From positions 620,001 through 684,000 of the forward strand of contig JAMPIT010000549.1 of NCBI GenBank assembly GCA_026261815.1: a DNA stretch of 64,000 nucleotides. Reading direction: 5' to 3'. The notes beneath the pieces are model-generated. The model made no database searches, was not told the origin of the DNA, and saw nothing but the letters and a program-made list of their open reading frames with translations. The position numbers were made by a program, and so were the translations under genes. The DNA comes from Monarcha castaneiventris obscurior (Eukaryota; Chordata; Aves; Passeriformes; Monarchidae). This document shows positions 23,901 through 36,536 of the stretch, one piece after another; position 1 is the stretch's first letter; the number at the start of each line of letters is the position of its first letter.

Positions 23901-26900
23901 CTACCACAGACTGAGCTGAAGCTTTTAAGAGATTGTAGAAAAAAACTTTTCTCTTTTGCTGATGTCTTTCTTAAATGAAGTATTTTGGCATATGGAGAGA
24001 TGAAGACCTAAACCCGCTGGGAGAGACAAGAACAAGGTTCATCTCTGAAGATAAAATAGGGATGCAGGACACTAAAAGTGTCTGCCTGTCTGCAGGAGCA
24101 GGGATACCTGGCTTTGGACAAGCGAGAAGTGATGAGCAGCTTCCAGAGCTGAGGAAATATGTCAGACTTCAGAAGGAACTGGATTTATGAGAGTAAAGTG
24201 TAGGAACAGGGTAAAAGCTGGGATGGAGTTCAGGGTGAGGGGTTGTGGTGCATGATTTCTAGCATGTTGGGAGAGGAGGTTTTCACAAATGCTTTCTGGA
24301 TCACTAGTAGCTCCTAAAATTAGAGGTGATCTCCCTTTTAGCAATGTCACTCTAAGGAAAACCACATCCTTATCTTCCTTTCATATGACACATAAAAATG
24401 TCTACATACCCATCCATATAATTTCCCTTTTTAATCTTAATTTCACTTTGCAAGCAATGCAAGTCCTAATTGCTTTTCCCCTCTCTTGTCACCTCTTTCT
24501 TTACCTAACAGAAACTGTCTCTAACAGAAACTCTCCAGCCCCAGACATTTTTTGTTTTGTGCCCAGTGTGCATTATTCTCCTCCAGAAATCATGCTCCTG
24601 TCCACAGCCAAAGGCAGACCAGCAGGCCTGATGGAGTTAATAATCTTCCTCTGAGCAGAGAAAAGGCTGCTCCCCAAAGTCACTGAGTGCCATTCATCAG
24701 GAGAACATCTCCCATGGAATAGCACGGCGTCAATGCTGGCTGCTGGTCAAGAGAACTGATTTTCCACTGGGAACAAACCCTGGAGTTATGAGAAGCTTGT
24801 TCTTTCCTGCTCCACCTCTTGTTCTGCTGTGCGAGAGCCAAGACCAGCAGCTTCCATGGTGCTCTCGAGGAGTGAATAGCAGGTGGCACCCCCTGTGCTG
24901 CCCATCTCATTCCAGCCCGAGCAATATGCTGCTCACTGGATGGAGTTCTTCAGCGCTCCAGGCAAAGCCTGTTGTGGAGAAGGATGATGGCTCAGAGTTC
25001 CTAGGCTTGTGCAAGAGAGAGGAAATCAGTCAGTCTGGCTCCTAGGATGAAGCCTATAATGGAATCATGTTATCATAAGTAGTGCCAGGGGCCATGGGCA
25101 GCATTCTCTCCATCTTCCCAGCTATCAGAGCTGTGGATTTGCATGTGCTGCCACAAATCTGACCCCTGGATGCTTGGCTGCCATGGCTGTGGGTGCCCTG
25201 GAGCCCAGCAGTGCTGATCCTGGCCAGGTGGACCACAGCCTGCCTCCTGCCAGTGGTCCTGCTGGGAATGCTGGGTTGAAGAATGACCAGCCAGAGTCAG
25301 TGTGGGATGAAAAGAAGCACAGTTTAAAATACAGTTGTCATTTCAACGCTGTTCCTTCTATTAATGACACTGAGAGGGATGTTTAATCTCAGGAAACCAT
25401 CAGTGTTCTGACAGGAAAGACCTGCTAGTAAAGAATCATACAAGTTTTGGATAAATTTTTCTCTTCAAAGAAGCTTAAATTGCAAGTGGATCTGAAAGGA
25501 ATCCGAGGGCAGAGGCCAGCAAGGGCTGTCAATGTTTCCGTTCAGTTTCAAGCCACAGCTTTTTTTCCAAATGTGTACATTAATTATACACTTGCTTCTA
25601 TCACTGTATTCATTTCAATACATTTTAAATCCTACGGCATGGGGAGCTATGGGGAAAGCTCTCTGTAAAGCCTCTAGATGAAGGAAATTTTAAAAATGCC
25701 ATTGTACTCTAAAATGGCAGTGTGAGGAGATTTGAAATGGGAATATAATCTCTTCCATTGCAGTGACTGAATCAACCTATAAAGAGATTTACTGTGAGTT
25801 TGATGGATTCTTCCTAACTACAAAAGTCTCTCCTAAGGTCAACCACATGCAAACAGAGCCCAGGCAAAATTAACAATGTTAGGCCTCATTTTAAGTAATT
25901 TATTGTGTTTTATAAATCAACATTATTACTGGTAAGCATAAATGTTATCGAATATTATTGTGGCATAATGTGGAGAACACTCTTGGAAATGTAACTCTTC
26001 ATAAATTTCTAACACAAAAGAACTCATCTGTGTTCCTTTCTCTTAATGTCTTCCAAATGAGACACCTTCACTCTTGGATGGTGAGGACATGGCTGCTTTG
26101 AATGGGCTGGAATGCCAGTGGGAGCCTGAATCCAAAATTTTCCCATGTAACTGCAAGTTCTGCTGCTGACAGGACAGCTCATTGACAGAATAGGTGGTGT
26201 TTTTCTCCTCCTACCTTCTTTAAAAGCCTGAGGATTTCTAATGCCTCAGGCCATGGCTTAAATAAGGCCAAGATGAGATGACAGTAGTTTCATTTTATAT
26301 TAAACTTCTACCTACTAGCAGTTCCAAAACAGAAAGTACAGAAAAGGAAAGGAAATTTTGCACTAGGAAAAAAAATTGACTTTTAAAGAGAGGATTCACC
26401 CAGATGTGGACAGATCTAGAACCAAGTAATGTCCAAGACTTTGCTATTCACAGATTGTCAAGTGAAAAAATTCTCCTTGCCAGCACAGGTCATAGAATTT
26501 CCAATGCTTATTAAAATCAGTTAAACAATGGGCAATCTGCCACAACCTTTACTAAATGCTTGTTATGGTTGATTTTTCTATCCAAGGTAAAAAAGAAGGG
26601 AATTAGTTATATTGTGGCTGAGTAACCTCCTGAAAATATCCACCTTTGTATAGGAACAGGATAATAGGGAAAAACATTGCAAAGTGGGCAAAGTAAGCAG
26701 AACAACCTCCCCTGAGGAAAAGCAGCAGGGCCTGATAGTACAGAACACATCTCATCTATGCCCTTAACATTTACAATTATCTACATGTGGTGATCAGAAA
26801 GAGAAACATCCAAGATATAATAAGCTCATTTTAAACATATTTCCCCTTGACAAAATGGAAAGTATTTCTTCATTAACTTCATGCTTGTAATTGTCTGACA

Positions 26901-28090
26901 TTTTCCCAAAGTCAAAACAGAAAGGTTTACTGAACATATGCACACTTTTTCCATATTAATGCTTTTTACCTTACAGTGAATAAGCACTATCACTAGGATT
27001 TCTTTTTATCCTAATATACCATTCCTTTGAAACACCCTAGTCATTTTTTTTTCCCCTTTCTATGCCTTTTTTGCCTTATCAGCTTCCTAGCATTTGAAAT
27101 CCTACTTCCAGAACTAGAATTCCTCAGTATCAGCTTCACTATCTTCTTGCACTATGCATATGAAATATGTGTAAGTGTATTAATGAATTTTAATGAAAAG
27201 TACGTACATTATACCTAGAATGTACTCAGATATATCTCTTTTTTATGACTACTCCTAATCAGATTAGCGTGTCAGCTGCTATGAAATCAATGATTTCAAA
27301 CTTCTCACCTGTCACAAACACCAGAGGGACACAAGAGGAAGGAATGTGGCTTCCCTTTTGTGCATGTCTGATTGGTACTTGGACTCTGTAACATATGCAC
27401 CGAACAATTCCTCCTCTGATGAAATCCAAGAGGGAATTATTTCTGTGTCTTGTCCTGTGGCGTTGTTTGCCTTTTACCCACAGTTCATGATTAGCTCCCC
27501 AACACCTTGGTGAGCATTTGTTCAGGAACTCACCATCCACATGTTCAGCTGGACCAATACCCATCAAAGGTATTTGCACAAAACCAGCAGCTCCTGATGC
27601 CTAAACCCGATTTACCTCCTGCTCAGAGGCAGCTCCATCTCCAAGCAGCACAGAATAAAGGAGAAATGCTCTTACCAGGAGCATGTTGCAAGGGTTAAAC
27701 AGCAACTGCAGGCCGAGTACAAACACTGCAGAGCTGAAACGTGTTTGTATGAACCATCTCAGAGTGAGGAACTGGTGAATTATCTGGTAAGATCTCACCA
27801 GTTTGCAGAGGCTTGTAAGGCAAGGATTAAATCCCAAGCAAATGATTCATTAGCTCTGCATGTGAAAGCAGTGTCAGGGAGCAGAGAGGAAAGAGAGGAT
27901 TCCCAATAAAACCTACCCTTGCCTCCACCACATCTGAAATGGAAAATGTGTGGGACGCCTGGGAGGTGTTTCGTACAGGCTGAGAAGGAGGAAATAGATT
28001 TTGCATCTCTTTTATATTTCTGGGATTTGATTTCTTAGATCTGCTCTGGCCTGTAGGTGCATGCAAACATCTTAGAGGTGAATGTCCAGA

Positions 28091-28375
28091 GCATGGGGCC
28101 AGACCCTTCAGTGGTGCCCAGAGACAGGACACGGATCAGCAAACTGAAACACAGAATTTCCACCCAAATATGAGGAAAAACCTCTTTTCTGTAAGGGTGC
28201 CAGAGCACTGGACAGGCTGCCCAGAGGGGCTGTGGGTTCTCCTGCTCTGGGGACATTCCAAACCTGCCTGGGTGTGATCCTGTGCAACTGCTCTGGTGAC
28301 CCTGCTCCAGCAGGGCTTGGACTGGATGATCTCCAGAGGCCCCTTCCAACCCCAGCTCGTCTGGGATCCTGTGAA
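28091..28375 (+). mobile_element. CR1 LINE fragment, sense, different subfamily
   Basis: Recognisable CR1 stretches include atgaggaaaaacctctttt, gagcactggacaggctgcc, cagaggggctgtggg, ggactggatgatctccag and the tail ggccccttccaacccc. This belongs to a subfamily distinct from the common songbird-type core seen elsewhere in the window. The 5' limit near the gtgcccagagacaggacac stretch is approximate. The right end is the usual degenerate CR1 tail. Confidence 0.85.
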
Positions 28376-28799
28376 AATGATAACAACAACTTGGGTTTAC
28401 AGCCTGCAGGTGAGATGGTGACATATTTGGAGTCACAAGTAGATGTCCATCCAAATAATTACAATAATCCATTCTCACTGGTTTATATTATTTATTCTTC
28501 CTCGCAAAAAGTATTGATTTCAGGGTTTGTTGTATGTCCTAGAGGGACTGGAAAGCTGTTCCTTCTCCCTTTGACAGTATCAAGATTATACTTGCACTGC
28601 TCACAGTAATCCAATCCTTCTACAGTCTAGTAGAGAGTTTGGCAAGCTCAAAGCATCCTTTTTTCCCAGTTCACATCTGCCCATAGGAATCATTTATTAT
28701 CTAAACAGGTAAGAGGTTTGATAAAATGGTGCATATTTTTAGACTGGCAGAAGACAAATGAAATCCAAAAAATTCCTGTGACTGGAAGATTCTTGCTCC

Positions 28800-28874
28800 T
28801 TTTTTTTTTCCTTTTATTTTTATTTTATTTATAATATTTATTTTATTTTTTGTTTTTATTTTCATTTTATTTAT
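28800..28874. repeat. T/A-rich low-complexity tract, (TTTTA)n-like
   Basis: About 75 bp of nearly pure T and A built of degenerate tttta and tttat units, with only a few G or C. Confidence 0.85.
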
Positions 28875-31010
28875 GACTGTTAGGAAAGCCAATGTTGCCT
28901 GAAATTCAGTGTGAGGAAAAATTCATACTTTGCAAATGGGGTAAAAGACTGTTTCACTTGCAGAGAAGAAGGTATCTTGCCTACAGCTAAAACAGTAGTT
29001 AACCTTTAAAGCGGAGAAGACTGCCCTAGAAAAGAGTTAATTTTGACACAATAAGGAGAACAGTTATGAGAAAGAGAAGCATAAAAGTCTGTTTATAGTT
29101 TTTTTGCCTAAGCTTAAGAGCCAATTGATATTATGGTCCTGTCCCTGTAGTTAATTGTACAGGAAAGAAACTTAATGATTCTGGATCCTAAGAAAATGAA
29201 ACTCAGAAGTCTCTGGAGCTCTCATTGGGGCTGGACTTTGGGGATTTGGCTATACCTTATCCTGCTTCAAAATCAACATGAAAATCATGTTCTTCCTTCA
29301 CTTTTTGTCCTGACTAAAAAGGAAAAGAATTGAACCATGTTTCTTGTAGAGATAAGAAAGAAATTTGAATCTCTGGAAGTGTTTTAGTGCATAAATCAAC
29401 ACATGAAAATACAGTTTATGAAGAATGAATCAGCATAAAGATCTGTTGGAGAAAATAAAGCAGATTAGAGGATTCATAGATTCAGTGTTGATGGATGCTC
29501 CCAGATGAATCACAGGGGAAGCACAAACTACTAAAATTCTTCATCATTATGTGCTACAACTCATAGTCTCAAAGTCTTTGAAATGCTTTTTATTACCATT
29601 TTTACAGTTTCTGTTTCAGAGCTACAAATGGATCTGTAGTCCTGGGCAATGGAGAGGTGTGCAGACAAACCCACACCGTGACAGATGATTTGAAATTCAA
29701 AGGCAGTGCTCTTGCTCACCTCAGTTCTCCATTTGAAAAATGAGGCACAGTCAGGCTAAGAATTCTGGCAGCGCTGTGAGCAGCCATGACCTCCTTCTAC
29801 CCTGTACCCAGAGCCAAACAAAAAACCTTATGACCTGGATAGTGTGGCAGGGAATATGAGTTCTTACAGCCCTTGGAAGCTGTTTGCTTGCTTGTTTCTG
29901 GGATGTTACTGATGCTCAGGATGGGCTCGTGCTTGGTGCCACAGGGACCAAATTGCCCTCTATTCAAAACAAAAGCTGATGTTACTCCTGACTGCCTGAA
30001 AGAAGGCAAAAGTACCCAAATTGTTGGCTTCAGACAAAATATATGGTCTCAAATAGATTCTCAAAGAAATACTGACCCAAAGCCTTATTTACAAAGCTGC
30101 ATATAAAGTCCAGAGTTGTTTCTTTTCCAGGAAGAATGTTGTATACACTTAACCTTCTACAGTGTAAATTATTTGGCTCATTTTCTATTCAGTTTAGAAG
30201 TTTATCCTTCCAAAGTGGAGGCTTTTTGTCTCCAGTTTGATGCCAGCAGTGCTATTTACAGCACTGATGGATGACAGTTACTTAACCTGCACTTGAATTT
30301 ATAAAGGCAGTTGTTTCTACCAACACTCTGGGATGAGTCTGGCTTCACAAAAGTGTAAATCTCACAAACACATGCATAAACGCTGCCTTGATATTGTGAA
30401 ATATAACAACTGCACTATTGTTGTCTGTAGCAGTTCAAATTGTTGAGAGCAGTAGGATGCAAACCAAAATATTTCCTGAAAATACTTTGGTGTTTTATTA
30501 GTTTGTTTATGGCTTATCTCTTGGGGGAACGTGCAGCTGATCTTCTTTGCATCTAAATGTTCTCCTCCTCTATGAGTGTTGTTTCACTGGTGGCAGGAAA
30601 TGATCTCTACGTGCACGCAAAAAAAGGAAAGCCAAGAATTCTTATTCAGCATATAAAAATCTTTCTACCACAGCAAAGGATTCTTCTCTGTTAGGAAAAC
30701 TATTTGTATTAATTCCAAACTAAATTTCGAGTGGTGGTTTATTAAAAATGGCCCTGGTGTTCTTCTTTTTTCCAGCGGACTAAATTGCAAATATCTCTAA
30801 AGAAGCAGTGGAATTGCACCAGTGAGCTAAACAGAGAATCAGGGCAAGAAAATTGTCAATACAATTCCAGATTATAAACACAGAGCTTCCTAATGCTCTT
30901 AACTAAATCAAAGCATTGGATGGGACTTCGCTTATTAACTTCTGCCACAGAAACAGTCAAGTGTTAAACGTGCTCTGTGAAAAAATAAAGCCTATAATTA
31001 TTTTACTTTA

Positions 31011-31850
31011 TAGAATCCCAGAATCCCAGACTGGTTTGGGTTGGAAGGGACCTTAAAGCCCATCCAGTGCCACCCCCTGCCATGGGCAGGGACACCTTTC
31101 ACTAGCCCAGGGTGCTCCAAGCCCCATCCAACCTGGCCTTGGACACTCCCAGGGATCCAGGGGCAGCCACAGCTTCTCTGAGCACCCTGTGCCAGGGCCT
31201 GCCCACCCTCACAGGGAAGAATTTCTTCCTAATATCTAACCTAAACTTACATTCTGGCAGTTTGAAGCCATTCCCCCTTGTCCTGTCACTCCATTCCCTG
31301 ATGAATTGTCCCTCTCCACCTTCCCTGCACCCCTTCAGGTCCTGGAAGGTGCTGTGAGGTCTCCACACAACCTTCTCTTCTCCAGGATGAACATTCCCAG
31401 CTCTCCCAGCCTGGCTCCAGAGGGGAGGTGCTCCAGTCCCCTCAGCAATTCCATGGCCTCCTCTGGACTCATTCCAACATTTCCATGTCCTTCCTCTGTT
31501 GAGGACTTCAGGACTGGACACAGAGCTCCAGGTGGGGTCTCACAAGAGCGGAGTAGAGGGGGAGAATCCCCTTCCTCACCTTGGTGGTCACTGTGCTTTG
31601 GATGAGCCCAGGACTCTGCAGGTTTCTGGGCTGGGAGCACTCAGGCCCAGCTCATGGGGAGCTTTTCCTCACCCAGCAGCTCCAGGTCCTTCTCCCAGGG
31701 CTGCCCTCAGTCCCTTCTCTGCCCAGCCTGTTGTTGTATCTGGGATTGCCCCAACACAGGGGCAGGACCTTGCACTTCACTCTGTTGAATCCATGAGGTT
31801 CACATAGGCCCAGCTCTCCAACCTGTCCAGGCCCTCTGGTCCCTCTTTCA
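31011..31850 (-). mobile_element. CR1 LINE fragment, longest copy here (about 840 bp)
   Basis: Begins tagaatcccagaatcccag, two 10-bp copies of the reverse-complemented CR1 terminal repeat, then gactggtttgggttgg and the full core. It continues through the reverse complement of the end of ORF2 to about 31850 (gtccaggccctctgg). It is the longest CR1 segment in the window but still strongly 5' truncated; no promoter, ORF1 or catalytic RT domain is present. Confidence 0.95.
31102..31521 (-). pseudogene. CR1 ORF2 C-terminal remnant
   Basis: Within the CR1 copy at 31011-31850, a minus-strand frame remains open for about 139 codons and shows the conserved C-terminal tail of CR1 ORF2: SDRTRGNGFKL, then FRLDIRKKFFPVRV and SKARLDGAW. 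This tail lies after the reverse-transcriptase catalytic region, which is absent, so the fragment cannot encode a working enzyme. The first methionine is not a real start. It is a dead remnant kept open by chance or recent age. Confidence 0.8.
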
Positions 31851-34800
31851 GGCCTTTCTGAGTGATGGGGATGTAGAAATTACACAAGGTGGGGAAACAG
31901 ACGTGGAAACAAAACCTTCAGGTCTCTGGGAATCGTATAAAACTGGGTAGGCCAGCTGGTAATGTACCTTGTAATGCATCCATTGGAGAGTTACACACTT
32001 TGTATGCAACTAGATGTATTCTGAAGCTCAAACTACACTAAAAAATCTGAAAAAGCTACTTTTAACCCCTCTACAGAGTCCAAATATGAGCTTTTTTTAA
32101 GAAGCTGTACATAGAATGAAGCTCTGCATATTGACTATTGTAAAATACAAATACTGAAAATGCATTACTATAGAATTTCTGTGCCTCTGAATTCATCTCA
32201 TTGTCACTCCCAGCACCTTTGTAGAAGAGGTCTTAGAGAGAAAAATAAAAGTGATTTTGGAAAATTTCAAATGGGATATAAACACCAGAGGGGGATAAAA
32301 ATAGCATTAATAACACCAGGTAATTATCATCTACACTGTAGATTTTAATGATAATACCACAAGTCCTGACACAAAGTGGGAGGGACTGAGACTTTATGCA
32401 CCCAGCAGAGGCTGGGGCAAGAACCAGGGACATATTTTATAGCCAAGAGAAGTGATACATGACATATCCTCCCAAATATTTAGCTGTGGGCAGGGTCTCC
32501 TTTTTTTTCATGGAACATGAGTGTAACATATTTGGGAGCAGCATAAGCTATGCAGGCCAGCTGAAACAAAGAAGAGGCACAATAATTTAATTAAAATTAG
32601 CATAAAGATCATTACTTGTCTTCTAGGTGTATTTCAGTTTGAGGTTGATTAGCCAGTAATTTCAGATTATTATCCACAGTATAGCAACCACATTGTCTGC
32701 TGTTCTGCCCCAGGCTTAGGATAATGAGGGCCTAGGTTTTTCCTAGGAAGCTTGCTTAGGAAGAAACAGAATGAGACATGGCTACACAGATCTAGAAATA
32801 AAGCCAAGATTAACTGGCTTCCCAATTCATATGCCCAACAGAAGTGATGGTGTTTTTCTCCAGCTTCTTTGTGTAAGGAATAATGCCGAGCAATTACCAG
32901 GGATTCAGTTTTGGCCAAAACAAAGTTAACATTTGCTCTTAATATCTTGGCCAAGATGGTTTTTGTTTGGTTGTAGTACACGCCAGCTCTGTGGTGCTGC
33001 CAGGAAAAAAACCACCAGTGCACCTCTGCAGCGTGTCTTGCTTTTCCTAAATCGAGATTAGGTGTTAAATATAGTCCAGTATTTTACAGATAATGAGAAT
33101 ATGTTCCATTAGATGAAAGGTGTGAGAAGAAATGAGGTCATTTATATCATACTTATGGGCAATGGCAGTGCACAAGACAAATCTGTTGACACAGAGTCCT
33201 GTGAGCAGTTACAAAATCTTGCCCTTTGAGCTTGAATGCAGTTCATGGTGCAACAAAACAGGCATTTTTGCCATCTGATATTTGGCAGTGACCAGAGTGA
33301 AGGGATCCCCAGCTTCAGTTCCTGGGGGAAATGTATACATCAACATATTGCAGGAGCAAGCTAATCCATAAATAGTCTCACTGAAAATGAGACAGAAACT
33401 GCATAACACCAGGGTTTGCTCTTCCTGTCTCACAGCATGCAAGCAGTGGGAAAAAGAGACAGGATGGCTGAAAATTTTCTTTCACCAAGATCAATGCTCA
33501 CTTTGTGCTGCTGGTGCATTGAGTTGTACAAGGCTGTCCTGTATGAGTGAGAAATGCACGGCCACCAACTCGTGTAGGTAATTCATGTTCTCTGAGCTGG
33601 ACCAAGGGTGGCACAGCCTGTGCTGATTCCTGATGTGCTTCACACGAGGTCAGAGAGCTGCTGTGCCACGTGTTGAAAAACATCCCTCCCCCTTGAACCC
33701 GGGGCCAGGTGAAATCAGGTCAAAGACAGAGCAGAAAATGAGTGAATACCTGAAGAGCACAGAAACAGAAATCTCCCTGATAGGAGACTCCTTGCTAGAG
33801 GTTCCTTGCAAGAAGTAGTTCACAAACAAAGCCATAAACCCACAACCTCCCTGTCCCCCCACACCACCTCTGTCAGGCAGAAGAGGCAGAGGTAGGTATT
33901 CCTCTGATTTTAGGAATATCTCAATTTTGATATCTCAAATGTGAGGAATCTCTCTCCTTCTGATTTTCTGGCAGGGGCTCAAACACTGTGCCAAAATCTT
34001 CAAACGACTGCTCAGGCACACGGAATAGAACCACCCTCTTCATGACTCTGCTTTCTGCTCATCCAAAACCTGACACTTGTGTGTGGTTGAGGTTTAACTG
34101 CCCTGCCACAGTGTCACCTCGGAGTGGTGATAATTCTTCCTCTCCCCCACAGGCATCCATGGCCAGGGGTGCTCCACAGCAATAGTGGTCTCACCCCGCT
34201 GAAACCACAGCAGAAAAGGTAGGAAAGCAGGTTTCCAGAAGAAATTAACTCCCACAAGAGAACTGGGCTTTGTCTGATCTGCTCGTGGAAGTCAGATGTG
34301 TTACGTGGAGCCCACATTGTGTTGGCTGTCTGGGGACAATCCTGAGTCTTTTGAAAAAATAAATAAAAATAAATTAAAGCACAAGGAAAATTCATGGATA
34401 TCCTGCTCTGAATCTGGATAAGACCAAAGATGCCCGTGATATGAAGAATTAGGAAGCAGTCTCGGATTCAACAATTCTGACATAGTCATGAATCCCTGCA
34501 CCCTTTCAAGAGAAACTTGACCCAGCAGCAGCTGCACAGATGAGAACAAACGCTTTCTTCACCTCTTTAACCTAAATAAGCACACGAAATTCGCTGCCAA
34601 ATAGGGACTATTTAAATGCTAATTGGGACAGCAGGTGATTTCATCTCCTCTCTGACTTTTCCTTGAAACAGAAATAAAAAGAGTTGCAGCAATCCAAGCC
34701 TTTTTTGTTATTAAAACGGTTGATTTTGTTGTAACTCTTGTTCTATGTGGTATTGCTACATCTTGTGATAACTAATGAAATTTCTGAAATTGAAGGAAAT

Positions 34801-35338
34801 TACAGGAAAAAATGTCCTCCACATCTTACATCCGTGTCATATTAAAATTAATTTATGGAACCAAAGAAAAGTTAAAAGGTGAAAATATTTAAAGTTGTTA
34901 TAAATCAAATACTTTTCACTTGCATGGTAACTTTTAATCTATTCTCTGGTTAATAGTTTTGTACAACTTGGCTTATGTGAAAATAACATAAAAATATAAA
35001 ATATTAACCGTGCAAATTTCAGTTTTCAAGTAGAATTTTTGTAGCATTCTGCATACACAAATTTCACTTTTCCAATGCACATGAAGAGAGAAAATTGTGG
35101 CATTGAGTAATCAAAGACCTCTCTGCAGTCTTCTACCATCCTCTCCTTTGCCACAGAAACTGTGTAGCCTCAGAAATCATCAGGAAGTGGAAAACCTCTG
35201 TGCTATGGATCACCTCGGAGTCCCTCATGCTGGAATTCGACCTGTTAGTATCCATCTGCAGCCCCAATAGATGGTGAAGGTTTGTGTATCTCAGCACAGA
35301 AAGAGTGATTACAGTCATTTGGCTGAACGTAGTGGACC

Positions 35339-36050
35339 CAGGATAATCTTACACTGATGTTGGAATCCAAGGCACGCCTCTGGCTGCCTTGGGAGGTCAG
35401 GGCACACCTCGGGCTGCCCTGGGGGGTCAGGAGCCCCAGCAAGGGGGTCCCAGACCCTGGCAAGAAGCCCAGAATGGCACCAGCTTTGACCTCAGCCCAT
35501 GGGAAAAGTTACCAACACTGCCAGAATCATTGCAAGCCACCAGAGTGTGAAAATGAGTAGTGGTTTAGTATTTTACAAGGTAAAAAAGTAGATTTTAAGG
35601 CTTTTAATATGAGGACGAAGGGTTTAAGATGGAGGATTTTGGGCATAGCCCTGTTCTTTCTCTTCTTCTCCTTCTCCTCCATCTTCTCTGGTGGTGGTGG
35701 CACAAAATGATTGGTAGAATCAAAAAGAGGTAGAAATTCCGTCTCTAGAATAGGTGCAAATTAATTGGCATAGAATAGTAACTAATAAATCCGTTGTGAA
35801 GAATGGTTGGATGATGGAAAGGGCACAGAAAGGCCGGGACAGCCCAGGACTGGGCAGTGCCCGCTTGGACTCGGCTGCATCAGATGTGCGGCCGGAGCTG
35901 AGAGCTGGCAGAGATAAGGAGAAATAAACAACCTGAAACAACATCTGCAGCCGTTTCTCATCTGTTTGGGCTCAAGGTAAAACTTCCCAGAGGTGAAGAT
36001 AAGAACCTGTATTTGTGTGGAGTACCCAACTCCCACACACAGATTATCCT
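35339..36050 (+). mobile_element. Probable solo LTR or LTR-like element
   Basis: This GC-rich then AT-rich block is unlike its intronic surroundings. It opens with two diverged copies of a short unit (ctctggctgccttgggaggt / ctcgggctgccctggggggt, 35381-35428). It also has a long pyrimidine tract (35657-35690) followed by tggtggtggtgg, a CpG-rich stretch at 35835-35900, and AATAAA at 35923-35928 with a T-rich stretch downstream. That order resembles U3-R-U5 of a plus-strand LTR. Exact ends are unclear: candidate TG starts are at 35355 and 35358 and the end is near 36030-36040. An 11-bp inverted repeat (35339-35349 and 36040-36050) brackets the block. I cannot name the family. Confidence 0.6.
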
Positions 36051-36277
36051 GAACCTGCTCTTTTTAAAAATCATTATTATTGAGTAGAAGGATAGAAAGC
36101 ATATTCATTAAATACCCAAACAATATTAAGCTGAGGGGCCTGGCAAGTACCTTGGAAGGTTTAGAGAAACCAGAGAAGAGGTTGAAAATTGAGAATATGG
36201 CGTGTGGTAAACAGTAAGGTACTCTGCTATAAAAAAGAGAAAACACCACGATACATGGGGATCAGGCTTTTTTCCCC

Positions 36278-36536
36278 CAGGCAATTAGCAATAGCACAAG
36301 GGGAAACGGCCTCAGGTTGTGCCAGGGGAGGTCCAGGTCATGGGGAAAAATATTTTCAGTAAAAGAAAGGCATTGGAACAGGCTGCCCAGGGCAGTGGTG
36401 GAGTCACCATCCCTGGAAGTGTTGAAAGAATGAGTGGATATGGTGCTAAGAGATGTGGTTTACTGGGTATGATGGGATTCAGTCAAAGGTCAGATTCAGA
36501 GATCTTGGAGGTCTTTTCCATTATAGAATTTTATGA
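36278..36536 (+). mobile_element. CR1 LINE fragment, sense (older subfamily)
   Basis: Sense CR1 features are gcacaaggggaaacggcctc, aggttgtgccaggggaggt, ggaacaggctgcccagggc, gtggagtcaccatccctgg and the tail cttggaggtcttttccatt then tagaattttatg. It is the same general type as the copy at 10613-10910 (the 'gacctccaag' class), in opposite orientation. It is noticeably diverged. Confidence 0.88.

Noticed and set aside
27259..27579. Minus-strand frame of 106 codons with Cys and basic residues
   Set aside because: I considered an integrase or zinc-knuckle fragment, but no ordered catalytic or zinc-binding motif is present and the flanks are ordinary intron.
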